From a virus: a stretch of DNA of 29,214 nucleotides. This document shows positions 7,465 to 15,537 of the stretch, one piece after another. The notes under the pieces are model-generated. The model was given only the letters and a program-made list of their open reading frames with translations. It made no database searches and was not told where the DNA came from. Each line of letters opens with the position of its first letter. Positions within the stretch are counted from its first letter, which is position 1. A program made the translations under genes and the position numbers. The stretch lies in IMG/VR virus record IMGVR_UViG_3300021964_000355, positions 1-29,214 of that record, one strand, 5' to 3'.

Positions 7465-7896
7465 GTGAAGATTGAAGAAATTATGACCGAATGGGACAAA
7501 GACTGTAAGATTGACGAAACAGAACTTGGCTCAGAGTCTACAAAAATCCCCCAACTACATAATAAATATTTAAAGATATTCATGACAGAACGTATGCGTC
7601 TGTTAAAGATAAAATCAGAGTTTAAGAAAACAAGAAGGTTGTTGCTTGAATACTATCTTGGTGAATTAGATCAAGACGAATTACAGCAAATTGGGCGTGA
7701 TCAGTTTTATAAAAAACTTTTAAAGAATGAAGTTGACGTTTATATTGATAGTGATGATATGATGACAGATATTACTATCCGTCAGGCAGCACAGCAAGAA
7801 AAGGTTGATTACATTGAAAGTATTATCAAAAGTATTAACACACGTGGGTTCCAAATTAAAAATGCTATCGAATGGAATCGTTTCATTACTGGTTAG
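7465..7896 (+). CDS. uvsY: Recombination mediator UvsY
   Basis: UvsY loads the UvsX recombinase onto single-stranded DNA covered by gp32. I start at GTG 7465, preceded by AGGTGAG; the product (143 residues) then begins with a segment aligning to T4 MRLEDLQEEL. A TTG at 7438 lies within the expected transcription start and has no ribosome site. The protein is helical and charged, and ends with KSINTRGFQIKNAIEWNRF, matching the T4 C-terminal region with KSRGFAIKHI. It is followed by uvsW as in many T4 relatives. Confidence 0.88.
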   Translation: MKIEEIMTEWDKDCKIDETELGSESTKIPQLHNKYLKIFMTERMRLLKIKSEFKKTRRLLLEYYLGELDQDELQQIGRDQFYKKLLKNEVDVYIDSDDMMTDITIRQAAQQEKVDYIESIIKSINTRGFQIKNAIEWNRFITG

Positions 7897-8128
7897 TTTC
7901 CGTAAAGATTTTACAGAACTCGATAGAATATGTGAAGAAAATGAAAAATCTATAAAAGCTAGTAATGAAAGAGTTGAGAAAATTAAAAATGAAATTCAGT
8001 ATTTGTTGGATAATGTAGAATGGTTGAGGATTCCCCTACCACCAATTTCGAAGAAAGAATCACCGCCTCCAGAAAAGACGAAGTCTACATCAGACTTGGA
8101 TGCGATAAGGGCATCGCTCAGGAAATAA
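7862..8128 (+). CDS. Possible small coiled-coil protein overlapping uvsY and uvsW
   Basis: An open frame of 88 codons from ATG 7862 overlaps the end of uvsY by 35 bases and the start of uvsW by 109 bases. The middle (ELDRICEENEKSIKASNERV) is a good predicted coiled coil and the end is Pro/Lys/Ser-rich. The stretch 7897-8019 would otherwise be non-coding, which is unusual in this compact genome. The start is uncertain because no clear ribosome site precedes it. T4 also has tiny genes beside uvsY and uvsW, but I see no sequence match. Confidence 0.45.
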   Translation: MLSNGIVSLLVSFRKDFTELDRICEENEKSIKASNERVEKIKNEIQYLLDNVEWLRIPLPPISKKESPPPEKTKSTSDLDAIRASLRK

Positions 8129-9504
8129 GTGATTACTTCACATTTGAAGTTCCAGGAGCAAAATTTATGCCTGCATATAAAAGCAGGTATTGGGACGGAA
8201 AGATCCGCCTGTTCAATAGACAGGCGATGACTCTATATTCAGGTCTACTAAAACATCTTCAAAAATTTTGTGATGAGCGCAATTACGAACTTGCGATAAA
8301 TGATGACCTAGAATGCGTCAACGATATATCTACAGAAGAAGCCAAAAAGATGTTCGAAGGAATGAAGTATGTTCCTCGTGAATATCAAATAGGTGCGTTC
8401 ACTCATGCAGTGCGCACAAATCGTGCTTTAATTCTCTCGCCTACGGCGAGTGGGAAATCACTTATAATTTATATGTTATGTCGCTATTACAGCGGCAGGA
8501 AACTAATCATCGTTCCGACAACCTCGTTGGTGCATCAGATGGCTAGTGACTTCGAAGATTATTCCGAAAATCAACAGATTTATTCTACTGCAAAAATACT
8601 ATCAGGTCAACAGAAAAATAACACTGAAGACATTATTTTTTCAACATGGCAGTCAATATACAAAATGCCGAAGAAATGGTTTGATGCTTTTGACGTAGTA
8701 ATAGGCGATGAGGCGCATTTATTTAAGGCGCAGTCGCTTACAAATATTATGACGAAACTTACTGATTGTAAATATCGCTTTGGCTTTACAGGGACTCTGG
8801 ACGGCACGCAGACGCATAAGTTAGTCCTTGAGGGATTGTTTGGTCCAGTTATGAGAGTCGTTCAAACCAAGCAATTGATTGAGGATAAAACACTTTCTGA
8901 CTTTAGAATCAAAGGGTTAGTGTTGAAGTATCCGCCTGAAGTATGCAAAGAGATGAAGCAGTCAACCTATCAGGATGAGATTAAGTTCTTGATATCAAAT
9001 GAAAAAAGAAATATTTTCATTAAGAACTTGACTTTATCTAGAAAAGGCAATACACTACTACTATATCAAATGGTTGAAAAGCATGGTGCAATTTTGTATG
9101 ACCTAATAAATAGTGAGGCAGCAGAAAACAGAAAAGTATTTTTCATACACGGAGGTGTTGACGCTGATGAGCGTGAGCAGGTCAGATCAATTACAGAGCA
9201 AGAAGATGATGCCATCATCGTTGCCTCTTATGGCACTTTTAGTACTGGCATTAATATTAAGCGCCTGCACAACGTCATCTTCGCCTCCCCCACCAAGTCC
9301 CGAGTCAGAACCCTCCAGTCAATCGGAAGAAGTCTCAGAAAAGGAGACGGGAAAAGCACAGCGACTCTTTATGACATTGCTGATAATCTTTCGTGGAAAT
9401 CATGGCACAACCACACGTTAAAGCATTTTGCTGTTCGTGTTAAGATGTATAACGAAGAAGAGTTTGAATACAAGATATATAATATAAGGATAAAAAATGA
9501 TTAA
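8020..9504 (+). CDS. uvsW: ATP-dependent helicase UvsW
   Basis: Superfamily 2 helicase that remodels branched DNA and R-loops and helps shift T4 replication from origins to recombination. The N-terminal domain carries FEVPGAKFMPAYKSRYWDGK, matching the T4 UvsW N-terminal pattern. Helicase motifs follow: SPTASGKS at 140-147 (Walker A), DEAH at 230-233, a GFTGTLDG motif III region, ASYGTFSTGINI (motif V) and QSIGRSLRKGDGK (motif VI). It has 494 residues, close to T4. ATG 8020 is the only reasonable start, although its ribosome site is weak. The end overlaps the next gene by 8 bases. Confidence 0.95.
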   Translation: MVEDSPTTNFEERITASRKDEVYIRLGCDKGIAQEISDYFTFEVPGAKFMPAYKSRYWDGKIRLFNRQAMTLYSGLLKHLQKFCDERNYELAINDDLECVNDISTEEAKKMFEGMKYVPREYQIGAFTHAVRTNRALILSPTASGKSLIIYMLCRYYSGRKLIIVPTTSLVHQMASDFEDYSENQQIYSTAKILSGQQKNNTEDIIFSTWQSIYKMPKKWFDAFDVVIGDEAHLFKAQSLTNIMTKLTDCKYRFGFTGTLDGTQTHKLVLEGLFGPVMRVVQTKQLIEDKTLSDFRIKGLVLKYPPEVCKEMKQSTYQDEIKFLISNEKRNIFIKNLTLSRKGNTLLLYQMVEKHGAILYDLINSEAAENRKVFFIHGGVDADEREQVRSITEQEDDAIIVASYGTFSTGINIKRLHNVIFASPTKSRVRTLQSIGRSLRKGDGKSTATLYDIADNLSWKSWHNHTLKHFAVRVKMYNEEEFEYKIYNIRIKND

Positions 9505-9892
9505 CTTAATCAAACTTACGAATGGCGAAATGATTGTTGGTGACGTGATAGACCAAACAGATTCTCACCTGTCAATCAAAGATCCTTTAGAGGTCAAGAT
9601 TACATACTTGACTGGTGCGCCCTCAATAATTGCAACTTTCTGGATCCCTATAAGCGATAAGGGAACCATTCAAGATATTCGTCAGCAACATATAATTGCG
9701 GTTGCTGAAGTAAATGAAGAGATTGAATCTTATTATATACGATCTCTTGAAAAAATTGTAAAACCATATAAAACTATGGAAGAAATAGAACTAGAAGAAA
9801 ATTATGATCCTGTGGAAGAAAATCTCAGGGAAGAATATATTGACTTTGTTAGACAACGAATAGCGAATACAAGTGGTGGGATGATACATTGA
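9497..9892 (+). CDS. LSm/Hfq-like small domain protein
   Basis: A 131-residue protein. Its first about 75 residues follow an Sm-fold layout: LTNGEMIVGDVIDQTDSHLS with a strand after the NG turn, then KDPLEV and a strand of FWIPI type. The C-terminal half is helical and acidic (EEIELEENYD). Proteins of this type, a short LSm-like domain plus an acidic tail, recur beside uvsW and gene 55 in distant T4 relatives without a demonstrated role. RNA binding is inferred from the fold pattern only. It overlaps uvsW and is followed by gp55, so it belongs to the same operon. Confidence 0.7.
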   Translation: MINLIKLTNGEMIVGDVIDQTDSHLSIKDPLEVKITYLTGAPSIIATFWIPISDKGTIQDIRQQHIIAVAEVNEEIESYYIRSLEKIVKPYKTMEEIELEENYDPVEENLREEYIDFVRQRIANTSGGMIH

Positions 9893-9893
9893 T

Positions 9894-10463
9894 ATGGAAA
9901 AGAAAAAAAGACAACGACAAAATTATGTAGATAATAAAAAATTCTTGGCAGCTATGATTGAGTTTCGTGATTCGGTTATAGAAGCGGAGGAAAAGGGAGA
10001 AAGGCGACCAATGGTTCCAAACTACGTCGCTGAATGTATTATGAAGATTGCTATACATTTATCATATAAACCAAACTTCTCGAACTATACCTTTAGAGAA
10101 GATATGATTAGCGATGGCGTTGAGAATTGTCTTCAATATATTGACAATTTTAATCCAGATAAATCCAATAATCCATTTGCCTATTTTACACAAATAATAT
10201 ATTATGCATTCTTGAGACGTATTCAAAAGGAAAAGAAACATCTCTATACGAAGTATAAAGTCTCTGAACACGTCAATGTATTTGACATGACGAGTGAGAA
10301 CCAAGAAGGCGATGATGGTAGCTATATCGAAAAGGGCAAGGCTAACGAATGGTCGCAAGAATATATGTCAGAGTTTATTGAGAACTTTGAAGAAACAAAA
10401 CGCAAAAAGAAAAAGAAAAAGACTAGCGTATCAACTTTGGACAAATTTATAGCGGATGAATAA
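9894..10463 (+). CDS. 55: Late transcription sigma factor gp55
   Basis: Divergent sigma factor that directs host RNA polymerase to TATAAATA late promoters. The 189 residues contain the conserved core FREDMISDGVENCLQYIDNF followed by NPFAYFTQIIYYAFLRRIQKEKK, equivalent to sigma region 2. The C-terminus has a basic Lys run and then STLDKFIADE. TLDKFI resembles the short hydrophobic tail with which T4 gp55 binds the gp45 clamp. The start is 2 bases after the preceding stop codon. Its target sites are visible in this window at 2851, 4244, 5372, 6865 and 28345. Confidence 0.94.
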   Translation: MEKKKRQRQNYVDNKKFLAAMIEFRDSVIEAEEKGERRPMVPNYVAECIMKIAIHLSYKPNFSNYTFREDMISDGVENCLQYIDNFNPDKSNNPFAYFTQIIYYAFLRRIQKEKKHLYTKYKVSEHVNVFDMTSENQEGDDGSYIEKGKANEWSQEYMSEFIENFEETKRKKKKKKTSVSTLDKFIADE

Positions 10464-11525
10464 ATGAAAATAGCATTGGTCACAGATACGCATTGGGGTA
10501 TTCGTAACGACAGTCAAATATTCCTTGACTACTTTGAAAAATTTTATGGAAACGTTTTCTTTCCTTATCTACAAGAAAACAATATCAAAACAATTTGTCA
10601 TCTTGGCGATATTGTTGATCGCCGTAAATACATCAACTATGTTACGCTTCGTCACCTCAAAAAACATTTCATCGATCGTTGTGTAAATGAGAATATTGAT
10701 TTACATGTCATCGTAGGTAATCATGATGTGCCATATAAAAACACCAATGAAGTAAATGCCATGGAAGAATTGTTTGATAAAGCCAATATCAAATATTATT
10801 CTGAGGCTGAGGATGTCATGTTTGATGACACTCTTATTACCATCATGCCATGGATTAATTCGGGCAATTATTTAAACGCAATCGATCATATGAAACAAAC
10901 TCCAGCGCAAGTGCTATTCGGTCACCTCGAAGTTGCTGGATGCTTGATGAATCGTGGTGTAGTAAATGACCATGGTATGGACGTTGCTGAGTTTAGTAAA
11001 TTTGATGTTGTATGCTCTGGACATTTTCACACCAAGTCGCAAAGAGACAACGTACACTATTTGGGTTGCCCTTATGAATTGACTTGGGCTGATTATCAAG
11101 ACCCTAAAGGATTTCACATCTTTGATACAGAGACTCGTGAGATTGAGTTTATTCGCAATCCTTATCGAATGTTTCATAAAGTTTTCTATGACGACTCTGA
11201 TAAGACCATGGAAGAAATTCTAGAAAAAGACTTCTCAGGATTTACAGGAACATTCGTAAAGGTGGTCACACAAAACAAAGAGAACCCATACTGGTTCGAT
11301 AAGTTTATGGATAAGATCTACCAATCAAATCCATACAACATTCAAGTTGTTGACGACCACCTCAATCTTAACCTTGAAGATGATGAAGACATTATCAACG
11401 AGGCAGAGGATACACTTACGATTCTCTCTAAATATATTGATGGCGTTGAAACAAAAGTTTCTAAAAAAAGACTTGACCTTTTAATGCGTTCATTATATAA
11501 TGAAGCATATAGTATGGAGATTTGA
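10464..11525 (+). CDS. 47: Recombination nuclease subunit gp47 (Mre11/SbcD-like)
   Basis: Metallophosphoesterase half of the gp46/gp47 complex, which resects DNA ends for recombination-dependent replication. The 353 residues carry the phosphoesterase motifs in order: DTHWG (Asp8, His10), GDIVDRR (Asp49), GNHD (Asn86, His87, Asp88), GHLE and GHFHTKS. The ATG follows the gp55 stop codon directly. The partner gp46 begins at 11691 after one tiny gene. Confidence 0.96.
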   Translation: MKIALVTDTHWGIRNDSQIFLDYFEKFYGNVFFPYLQENNIKTICHLGDIVDRRKYINYVTLRHLKKHFIDRCVNENIDLHVIVGNHDVPYKNTNEVNAMEELFDKANIKYYSEAEDVMFDDTLITIMPWINSGNYLNAIDHMKQTPAQVLFGHLEVAGCLMNRGVVNDHGMDVAEFSKFDVVCSGHFHTKSQRDNVHYLGCPYELTWADYQDPKGFHIFDTETREIEFIRNPYRMFHKVFYDDSDKTMEEILEKDFSGFTGTFVKVVTQNKENPYWFDKFMDKIYQSNPYNIQVVDDHLNLNLEDDEDIINEAEDTLTILSKYIDGVETKVSKKRLDLLMRSLYNEAYSMEI

Positions 11526-11529
11526 TTAG

Positions 11530-11694
11530 ATGGATGAGTTGACATTCCATGGTAGAACTATAGAAGCTGCTCGATATGTTATCGAAAATTTCGGCACACC
11601 TGAAATGCGAGAGTTCTATAAAGACAATATGAGTTTCAACATATGGTTGGAGCAATGTGAAACCATAATGGGCTTCGGGAGAGCGAACAATTGA
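11530..11694 (+). CDS. Tiny protein between gp47 and gp46
   Basis: A 54-residue frame (MDELTFHGRTIEAARYVIEN at the start) fills the gap between genes 47 and 46. It begins 4 bases after the gp47 stop codon, and its TGA overlaps the TTG start of gp46, the close packing seen for real genes here. GGAG lies 13-16 bases before the start. It has aromatic residues and a single Cys, with no membrane segment. T4 also carries very small genes between 47 and 46. I recognise no function. Confidence 0.7.
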   Translation: MDELTFHGRTIEAARYVIENFGTPEMREFYKDNMSFNIWLEQCETIMGFGRANN

Positions 11695-13406
11695 TTCTGT
11701 TTAAAACTATTCGTTGGAAGAATTTTCTTTCAACAGGGAACGTGTTTACTGAGGTTCAACTAACACGTTCGCCAAACACTATCATTGTTGGTGAGAACGG
11801 CGCAGGGAAGTCTACTATCCTTGACGCTCTTTGCTATGTTCTATTTAACAAACCCTTTCGTAAAATCAACAAGCCACAAATGATGAACACGATCAATCAA
11901 CGTGATATGATCGTTGAGATTGAGTTTTCTATTGGTAGAAGAAACTATAAAGTCGTTCGTGGTTATAAGCCGAATATATTTGAGATTTATCAGGATGATG
12001 TTTTATTAAACCAACCTGGAAGTAGTCGTGACTATCAAGCGCAACTTGAAGAAACTATCCTTAAATTAAACTATCGGTCGTTCACTCAAATTGTGGTGCT
12101 TGGCTCATCAACCTTTGTTCCCTTTATGCAATTGGCAGCGTCGCATCGCCGTGAGGTTATTGAAGATCTACTCGACATCGGCATCTTTACAAATATGGGT
12201 AAATTGTTGAAAGATCGAATTGCTGAGAACAAAGATAATATTAAAGAATCAGAATATCAATGCGAACTTATGTTGAGTAAAATTGAGACTCAAGAACAGT
12301 ATATTGAAAAGCTGAAAAAGCAAAGCGAAGAAACTGTTTCTAAGTTTATGAGTCTTATTGAAGAAGCATGGGCGGAAATTGACTCGCTGGAATCTGTAAA
12401 TGCTATCACTGGTGTTCAAGTAAGAGAAGCATTACAGGAAGTTGCTGAGGCTGAAAAACTTAACAAGAAGTCCACTAAGATTTTTGATCTAATCAATAAA
12501 CTTAAAGAGAAACACAACAAAGCGCATAAGCGTATTGATTTCTTTGAGAACCATGATAACTGCCCGACCTGCGAGCAGTTAATTGACGCTGAAATTAAAG
12601 CAACTAAAATTCAAGAAACCAATGACATAATTGATTCGGTTAAGGGTGGCGTTTCTGACCTTGAAAAAGAATACGAAGAACTTCAGAAGCAAATAGTTGA
12701 GATGCAAAAGAAGCAAGAAGAAATATCTCAACTACAGTCATCCATAAATAATAACAGCACAGAGATTGCGACTATTAAAAAGTCTATCGATAAGAATCAG
12801 GCTGAAATTGATAAGTTGCGCCAAGAAAGTGCTGATGATAAAGATGAACTTGATAAGTTGGAATTGATAAAACAAGAACTCTTTATTTTTGAAAAGCGTA
12901 GAGAAGAACTTGTTGAAGAGCGTGAAGTATATAAAGTTGCGGCGGATATGTTGAAGGATGGTGGCATCAAGACTAGAATCATTCGTCAGTATGTTCCTGT
13001 CATGAATAAACTAATCAACAAATATCTTGCGGCACTAGACTTCTTCGTTTCATTTGAACTGGATGAGGAATTTAATGAGGTTATTAAGAGTCGCCATCGT
13101 GACGTTTTCACTTATGCTTCGTTCTCCGAAGGAGAGAAAATGCGTATCGATCTTGCGTTATTGTTTACATGGAGAGCCATCGCCAAACTTAAAAATTCCA
13201 CTAATACAAATCTACTCATCCTCGACGAAGTCTTCGACGCCTCGCTCGATACGTCAGGTTGTGACGAGTTTCTTAAACTCTTGCAGGAACTTGGTGGAGA
13301 GACCAACGTCTTTGTTATCAGTCATAAAGGTGATATACTCCAAGATAAATTCAGAAGTCAAATTCGTTTTGAGAAAGTTAAAAATTTTAGTAGGATAGCG
13401 GCATGA
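11691..13406 (+). CDS. 46: Recombination nuclease subunit gp46 (Rad50/SbcC-like ATPase)
   Basis: ABC-type ATPase that regulates gp47. It starts at TTG 11691, preceded by GGGAGAG; no ATG exists before the Walker A region. Motifs are GENGAGKST at 34-42, a Q-loop region near QIVVLGSSTFVPFM, a zinc-hook CPTC at 291-294 between two coiled-coil arms, the ABC signature FSEGEKMRIDLALLF and Walker B LLILDEVFD. The 571 residues match T4 closely. It overlaps the next gene by ATGA. Confidence 0.96.
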   Translation: MILFKTIRWKNFLSTGNVFTEVQLTRSPNTIIVGENGAGKSTILDALCYVLFNKPFRKINKPQMMNTINQRDMIVEIEFSIGRRNYKVVRGYKPNIFEIYQDDVLLNQPGSSRDYQAQLEETILKLNYRSFTQIVVLGSSTFVPFMQLAASHRREVIEDLLDIGIFTNMGKLLKDRIAENKDNIKESEYQCELMLSKIETQEQYIEKLKKQSEETVSKFMSLIEEAWAEIDSLESVNAITGVQVREALQEVAEAEKLNKKSTKIFDLINKLKEKHNKAHKRIDFFENHDNCPTCEQLIDAEIKATKIQETNDIIDSVKGGVSDLEKEYEELQKQIVEMQKKQEEISQLQSSINNNSTEIATIKKSIDKNQAEIDKLRQESADDKDELDKLELIKQELFIFEKRREELVEEREVYKVAADMLKDGGIKTRIIRQYVPVMNKLINKYLAALDFFVSFELDEEFNEVIKSRHRDVFTYASFSEGEKMRIDLALLFTWRAIAKLKNSTNTNLLILDEVFDASLDTSGCDEFLKLLQELGGETNVFVISHKGDILQDKFRSQIRFEKVKNFSRIAA

Positions 13407-13636
13407 CAGATTTAATTTACAAAGTGGCAGAATCGCACGATCATAATCCAGAATTAAGAACGTGGTATTATGATGACTTCGGTAATCGTGTTGATAAGAA
13501 AACAGGTCAATTTTTGGTTCTTCTAAAAGACGAAGAAGAATTGGTAAAAGCAAAAGAAAAAAATGTAGTGTATCTACATGGATTAGAAACAGCGAGAAAG
13601 AAAGATTATGATACTAAACCTTGTGACACCGAATGA
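13403..13636 (+). CDS. Small protein of unknown function
   Basis: A 77-residue soluble protein whose ATG overlaps the gp46 stop codon (ATGA). It overlaps peptide deformylase by 29 bases. It is highly charged and aromatic in its first half (PELRTWYYDDFGNRVDKKTG), with a Lys/Glu-rich helix in the middle and two Cys-free thirds before a single Cys near the end. No membrane segment or known motif is visible. Its coupled position suggests co-expression with gp46 and the deformylase. Confidence 0.7.
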   Translation: MTDLIYKVAESHDHNPELRTWYYDDFGNRVDKKTGQFLVLLKDEEELVKAKEKNVVYLHGLETARKKDYDTKPCDTE

Positions 13637-14135
13637 TTCAGTTTTAAAGCAGGTTGCCGAGCCATTTAATTTTGACAATCCGCAAATGGATCCTACCGAG
13701 TTATTCCATAATCTTCGTGATACTATGTGTCAGAATAATGGAATCGGATTAGCTGCACCACAAGTGGGCATTCCACTTCGTGTATTCGTTATAGGAAATC
13801 CAGCAGATCCTGACAGTGCAATCCCTGTATTTAATCCTAAGATTGTTGACTTTTCGGAATTAACCGTTCCTGATGAAGAAGGGTGCTTGACTTTTCCAGG
13901 ACTTTATATTAGAATAAAAAGATCAAGAACGATTCGTGCAAGATACACGACTCATGAAAACGTCACTGACACCATCAAATTCGATGGGCTGACTGCTAGA
14001 GCGTTTCAACATGAGTATGACCATCTTGACGGTGTGCTTTACTTAAATAGAGCAAACAGGTATCATATTGATAGAGCCAAAAGGCAGAAATCTAAAATGG
14101 ACAAGTTAAGGGCAAAGAATGTTGGAAGATATTGA
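13608..14135 (+). CDS. def: Peptide deformylase
   Basis: Removes the formyl group from the N-terminal Met of new proteins. All three motifs are intact: GIGLAAPQVG at 45-54, EGCLTFP at 91-97 with metal-binding Cys93, and HEYDH at 135-139 with two His ligands and the catalytic Glu. Motif 2 has Thr where most bacterial enzymes have Ser. The 175 residues include a longer C-terminal helix than many phage forms, which are often truncated there. Phage deformylases are known from cyanophages, where they help D1 turnover; no photosynthesis gene is seen here. Two genes downstream is an enzyme that needs its Met removed to work. Confidence 0.95.
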   Translation: MILNLVTPNDSVLKQVAEPFNFDNPQMDPTELFHNLRDTMCQNNGIGLAAPQVGIPLRVFVIGNPADPDSAIPVFNPKIVDFSELTVPDEEGCLTFPGLYIRIKRSRTIRARYTTHENVTDTIKFDGLTARAFQHEYDHLDGVLYLNRANRYHIDRAKRQKSKMDKLRAKNVGRY

Positions 14136-15537
14136 AGTTATTGAAATCAACGGACGTAAGTGGAAAAAGTTCGTTGGCAATGAAGGGCAAGATGTTTATG
14201 TTGCTCAGTTTGTTATGAATGAAGAAGATGTCATTGGCAGATATGTTGATGAAGATTCTTATGATATTCTTATTGATAAAGATTCCGACTTTTATCTCCC
14301 AACATCTTTAAACGTTTCTGATGAAGATATTTTAGATGAAACACAAATAGCATTTAAGTTTCGTAAGAACGTCTTTACTCAAGAAGAACAGCTTGGAGCA
14401 TTTGAAGGTTTATTCGATGCCGCAGTTGAATCGAACAATCGTGGTATGGCGGCTGGTCCAAGAGAAGCAACGCAAAGCGGTCGTGAATGGGTGACGTCAT
14501 TTCAACAAGACATTTTAAAATATTATATTGATCGCCAACCAAAAGCGATTGATGGCTCAGATCAAATCGAAACTCTTCGCAAAAAACATGAAAAAGGAAA
14601 ATATGAAATTCGTGGCGGAGTTTGGTTAACGAGTAAGATTGAAGAAGAATACGACGACTATAAAAATTTCTTTCCCGAAGCAATGAAAAAAATGGCAAGT
14701 ATGTCGGTCGACGACGCTGCAGAATATGCAACCAAACTTAAAAAAGAATGGGTCAGCGACACTTCATACGCAACTGCCATCTGGTCTGGTATTGCTGGCT
14801 TCTATGGTCGCTATCCTAGAATTCCTTATGGTCGTGCGACTGCTTATGTAGATCATAATCGTGAGAAGTTTGAGAAATGTTATCCATTCGCTCGTAAACT
14901 CGATAAAGAAATGGCTCGCCTTTTACCGCAACGTTATGCGGCTCAGAAAGCATATGCTGATCGATTGGATAACAAATTTCTAATTGGTGAAGATACAACC
15001 TTCACAACCATTACTGTTAACACAACTAGCAAAGATCGCAATGCTCGTATGGCTTGTCATCGTGATGCTGGCTCGCTTAATGCTGGATATTCTAATCTTA
15101 CAGTTATCACCAAAGATGGTAAAGATTGGAAGGGTGGATATCTTGTAACTCCAGAAGTTCGTGCAGCGATTAATGTTCGTCCAGGAGACCTATTGCTTAT
15201 TGACAATATGCGTATCATTCACGGCAATACACCAATTGAAGCGCCAGAATCTGGAGAAGATAATATGTTGCGCATGTCATTGGTATTCTACTTCCGTGAG
15301 GACATGGATAAACTTGGTTCTTGGGATTATGAAATGACTCGCCGCAACTTCGTTGACGATCGCCGACTTAATAAAGAACATCCAATGTGGCGTGAATATT
15401 GGAACGGTGTATCTCCTGATATGTGGAGCAGTAAAGAATGGTATGACTACTTGACTTTAAAGATGGGTGAGGGTATACTAAAAGAATATCATCCAGAAGC
15501 ACTGGAACAAAAGGGATCGCTTGAAGGGTTTTTCTAA
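14119..15537 (+). CDS. TET/JBP-like 2-oxoglutarate/Fe(II) dioxygenase, predicted DNA base hydroxylase
   Basis: Predicted to oxidise the methyl group of thymine or 5-methylcytosine in DNA. Residues about 225-395 form a double-stranded beta-helix core with His314-x-Asp316 (ACHRDAGSLNAGYSNLTVI), GGYLVTPEVRAAINVRPGDLL, distal His368 in IIHGN and the 2-oxoglutarate Arg385 in LRMSLVF. The His-Arg-Asp-x-Gly-x-Leu segment and the RPGDLLL...HGN spacing resemble the TET/JBP family of phages and kinetoplastids. About 220 N-terminal residues (including GMAAGPRE near 109-116) and about 75 C-terminal residues are extra. The C-terminus GSLEGFF resembles a clamp-binding tail. No cytosine methyltransferase is in the window, so thymine is a plausible substrate. 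Other 2OG oxygenase activities cannot be excluded. Confidence 0.78.
   Translation: MLEDIEVIEINGRKWKKFVGNEGQDVYVAQFVMNEEDVIGRYVDEDSYDILIDKDSDFYLPTSLNVSDEDILDETQIAFKFRKNVFTQEEQLGAFEGLFDAAVESNNRGMAAGPREATQSGREWVTSFQQDILKYYIDRQPKAIDGSDQIETLRKKHEKGKYEIRGGVWLTSKIEEEYDDYKNFFPEAMKKMASMSVDDAAEYATKLKKEWVSDTSYATAIWSGIAGFYGRYPRIPYGRATAYVDHNREKFEKCYPFARKLDKEMARLLPQRYAAQKAYADRLDNKFLIGEDTTFTTITVNTTSKDRNARMACHRDAGSLNAGYSNLTVITKDGKDWKGGYLVTPEVRAAINVRPGDLLLIDNMRIIHGNTPIEAPESGEDNMLRMSLVFYFREDMDKLGSWDYEMTRRNFVDDRRLNKEHPMWREYWNGVSPDMWSSKEWYDYLTLKMGEGILKEYHPEALEQKGSLEGFF

Noticed and set aside
7561-7568. AATAAATA inside uvsY, and similar near-matches inside uvsW (about 9105) and gp46 (about 12742)
   Set aside because: They are one-mismatch matches within coding sequence with no start codon at a suitable distance, unlike the sites in gaps.
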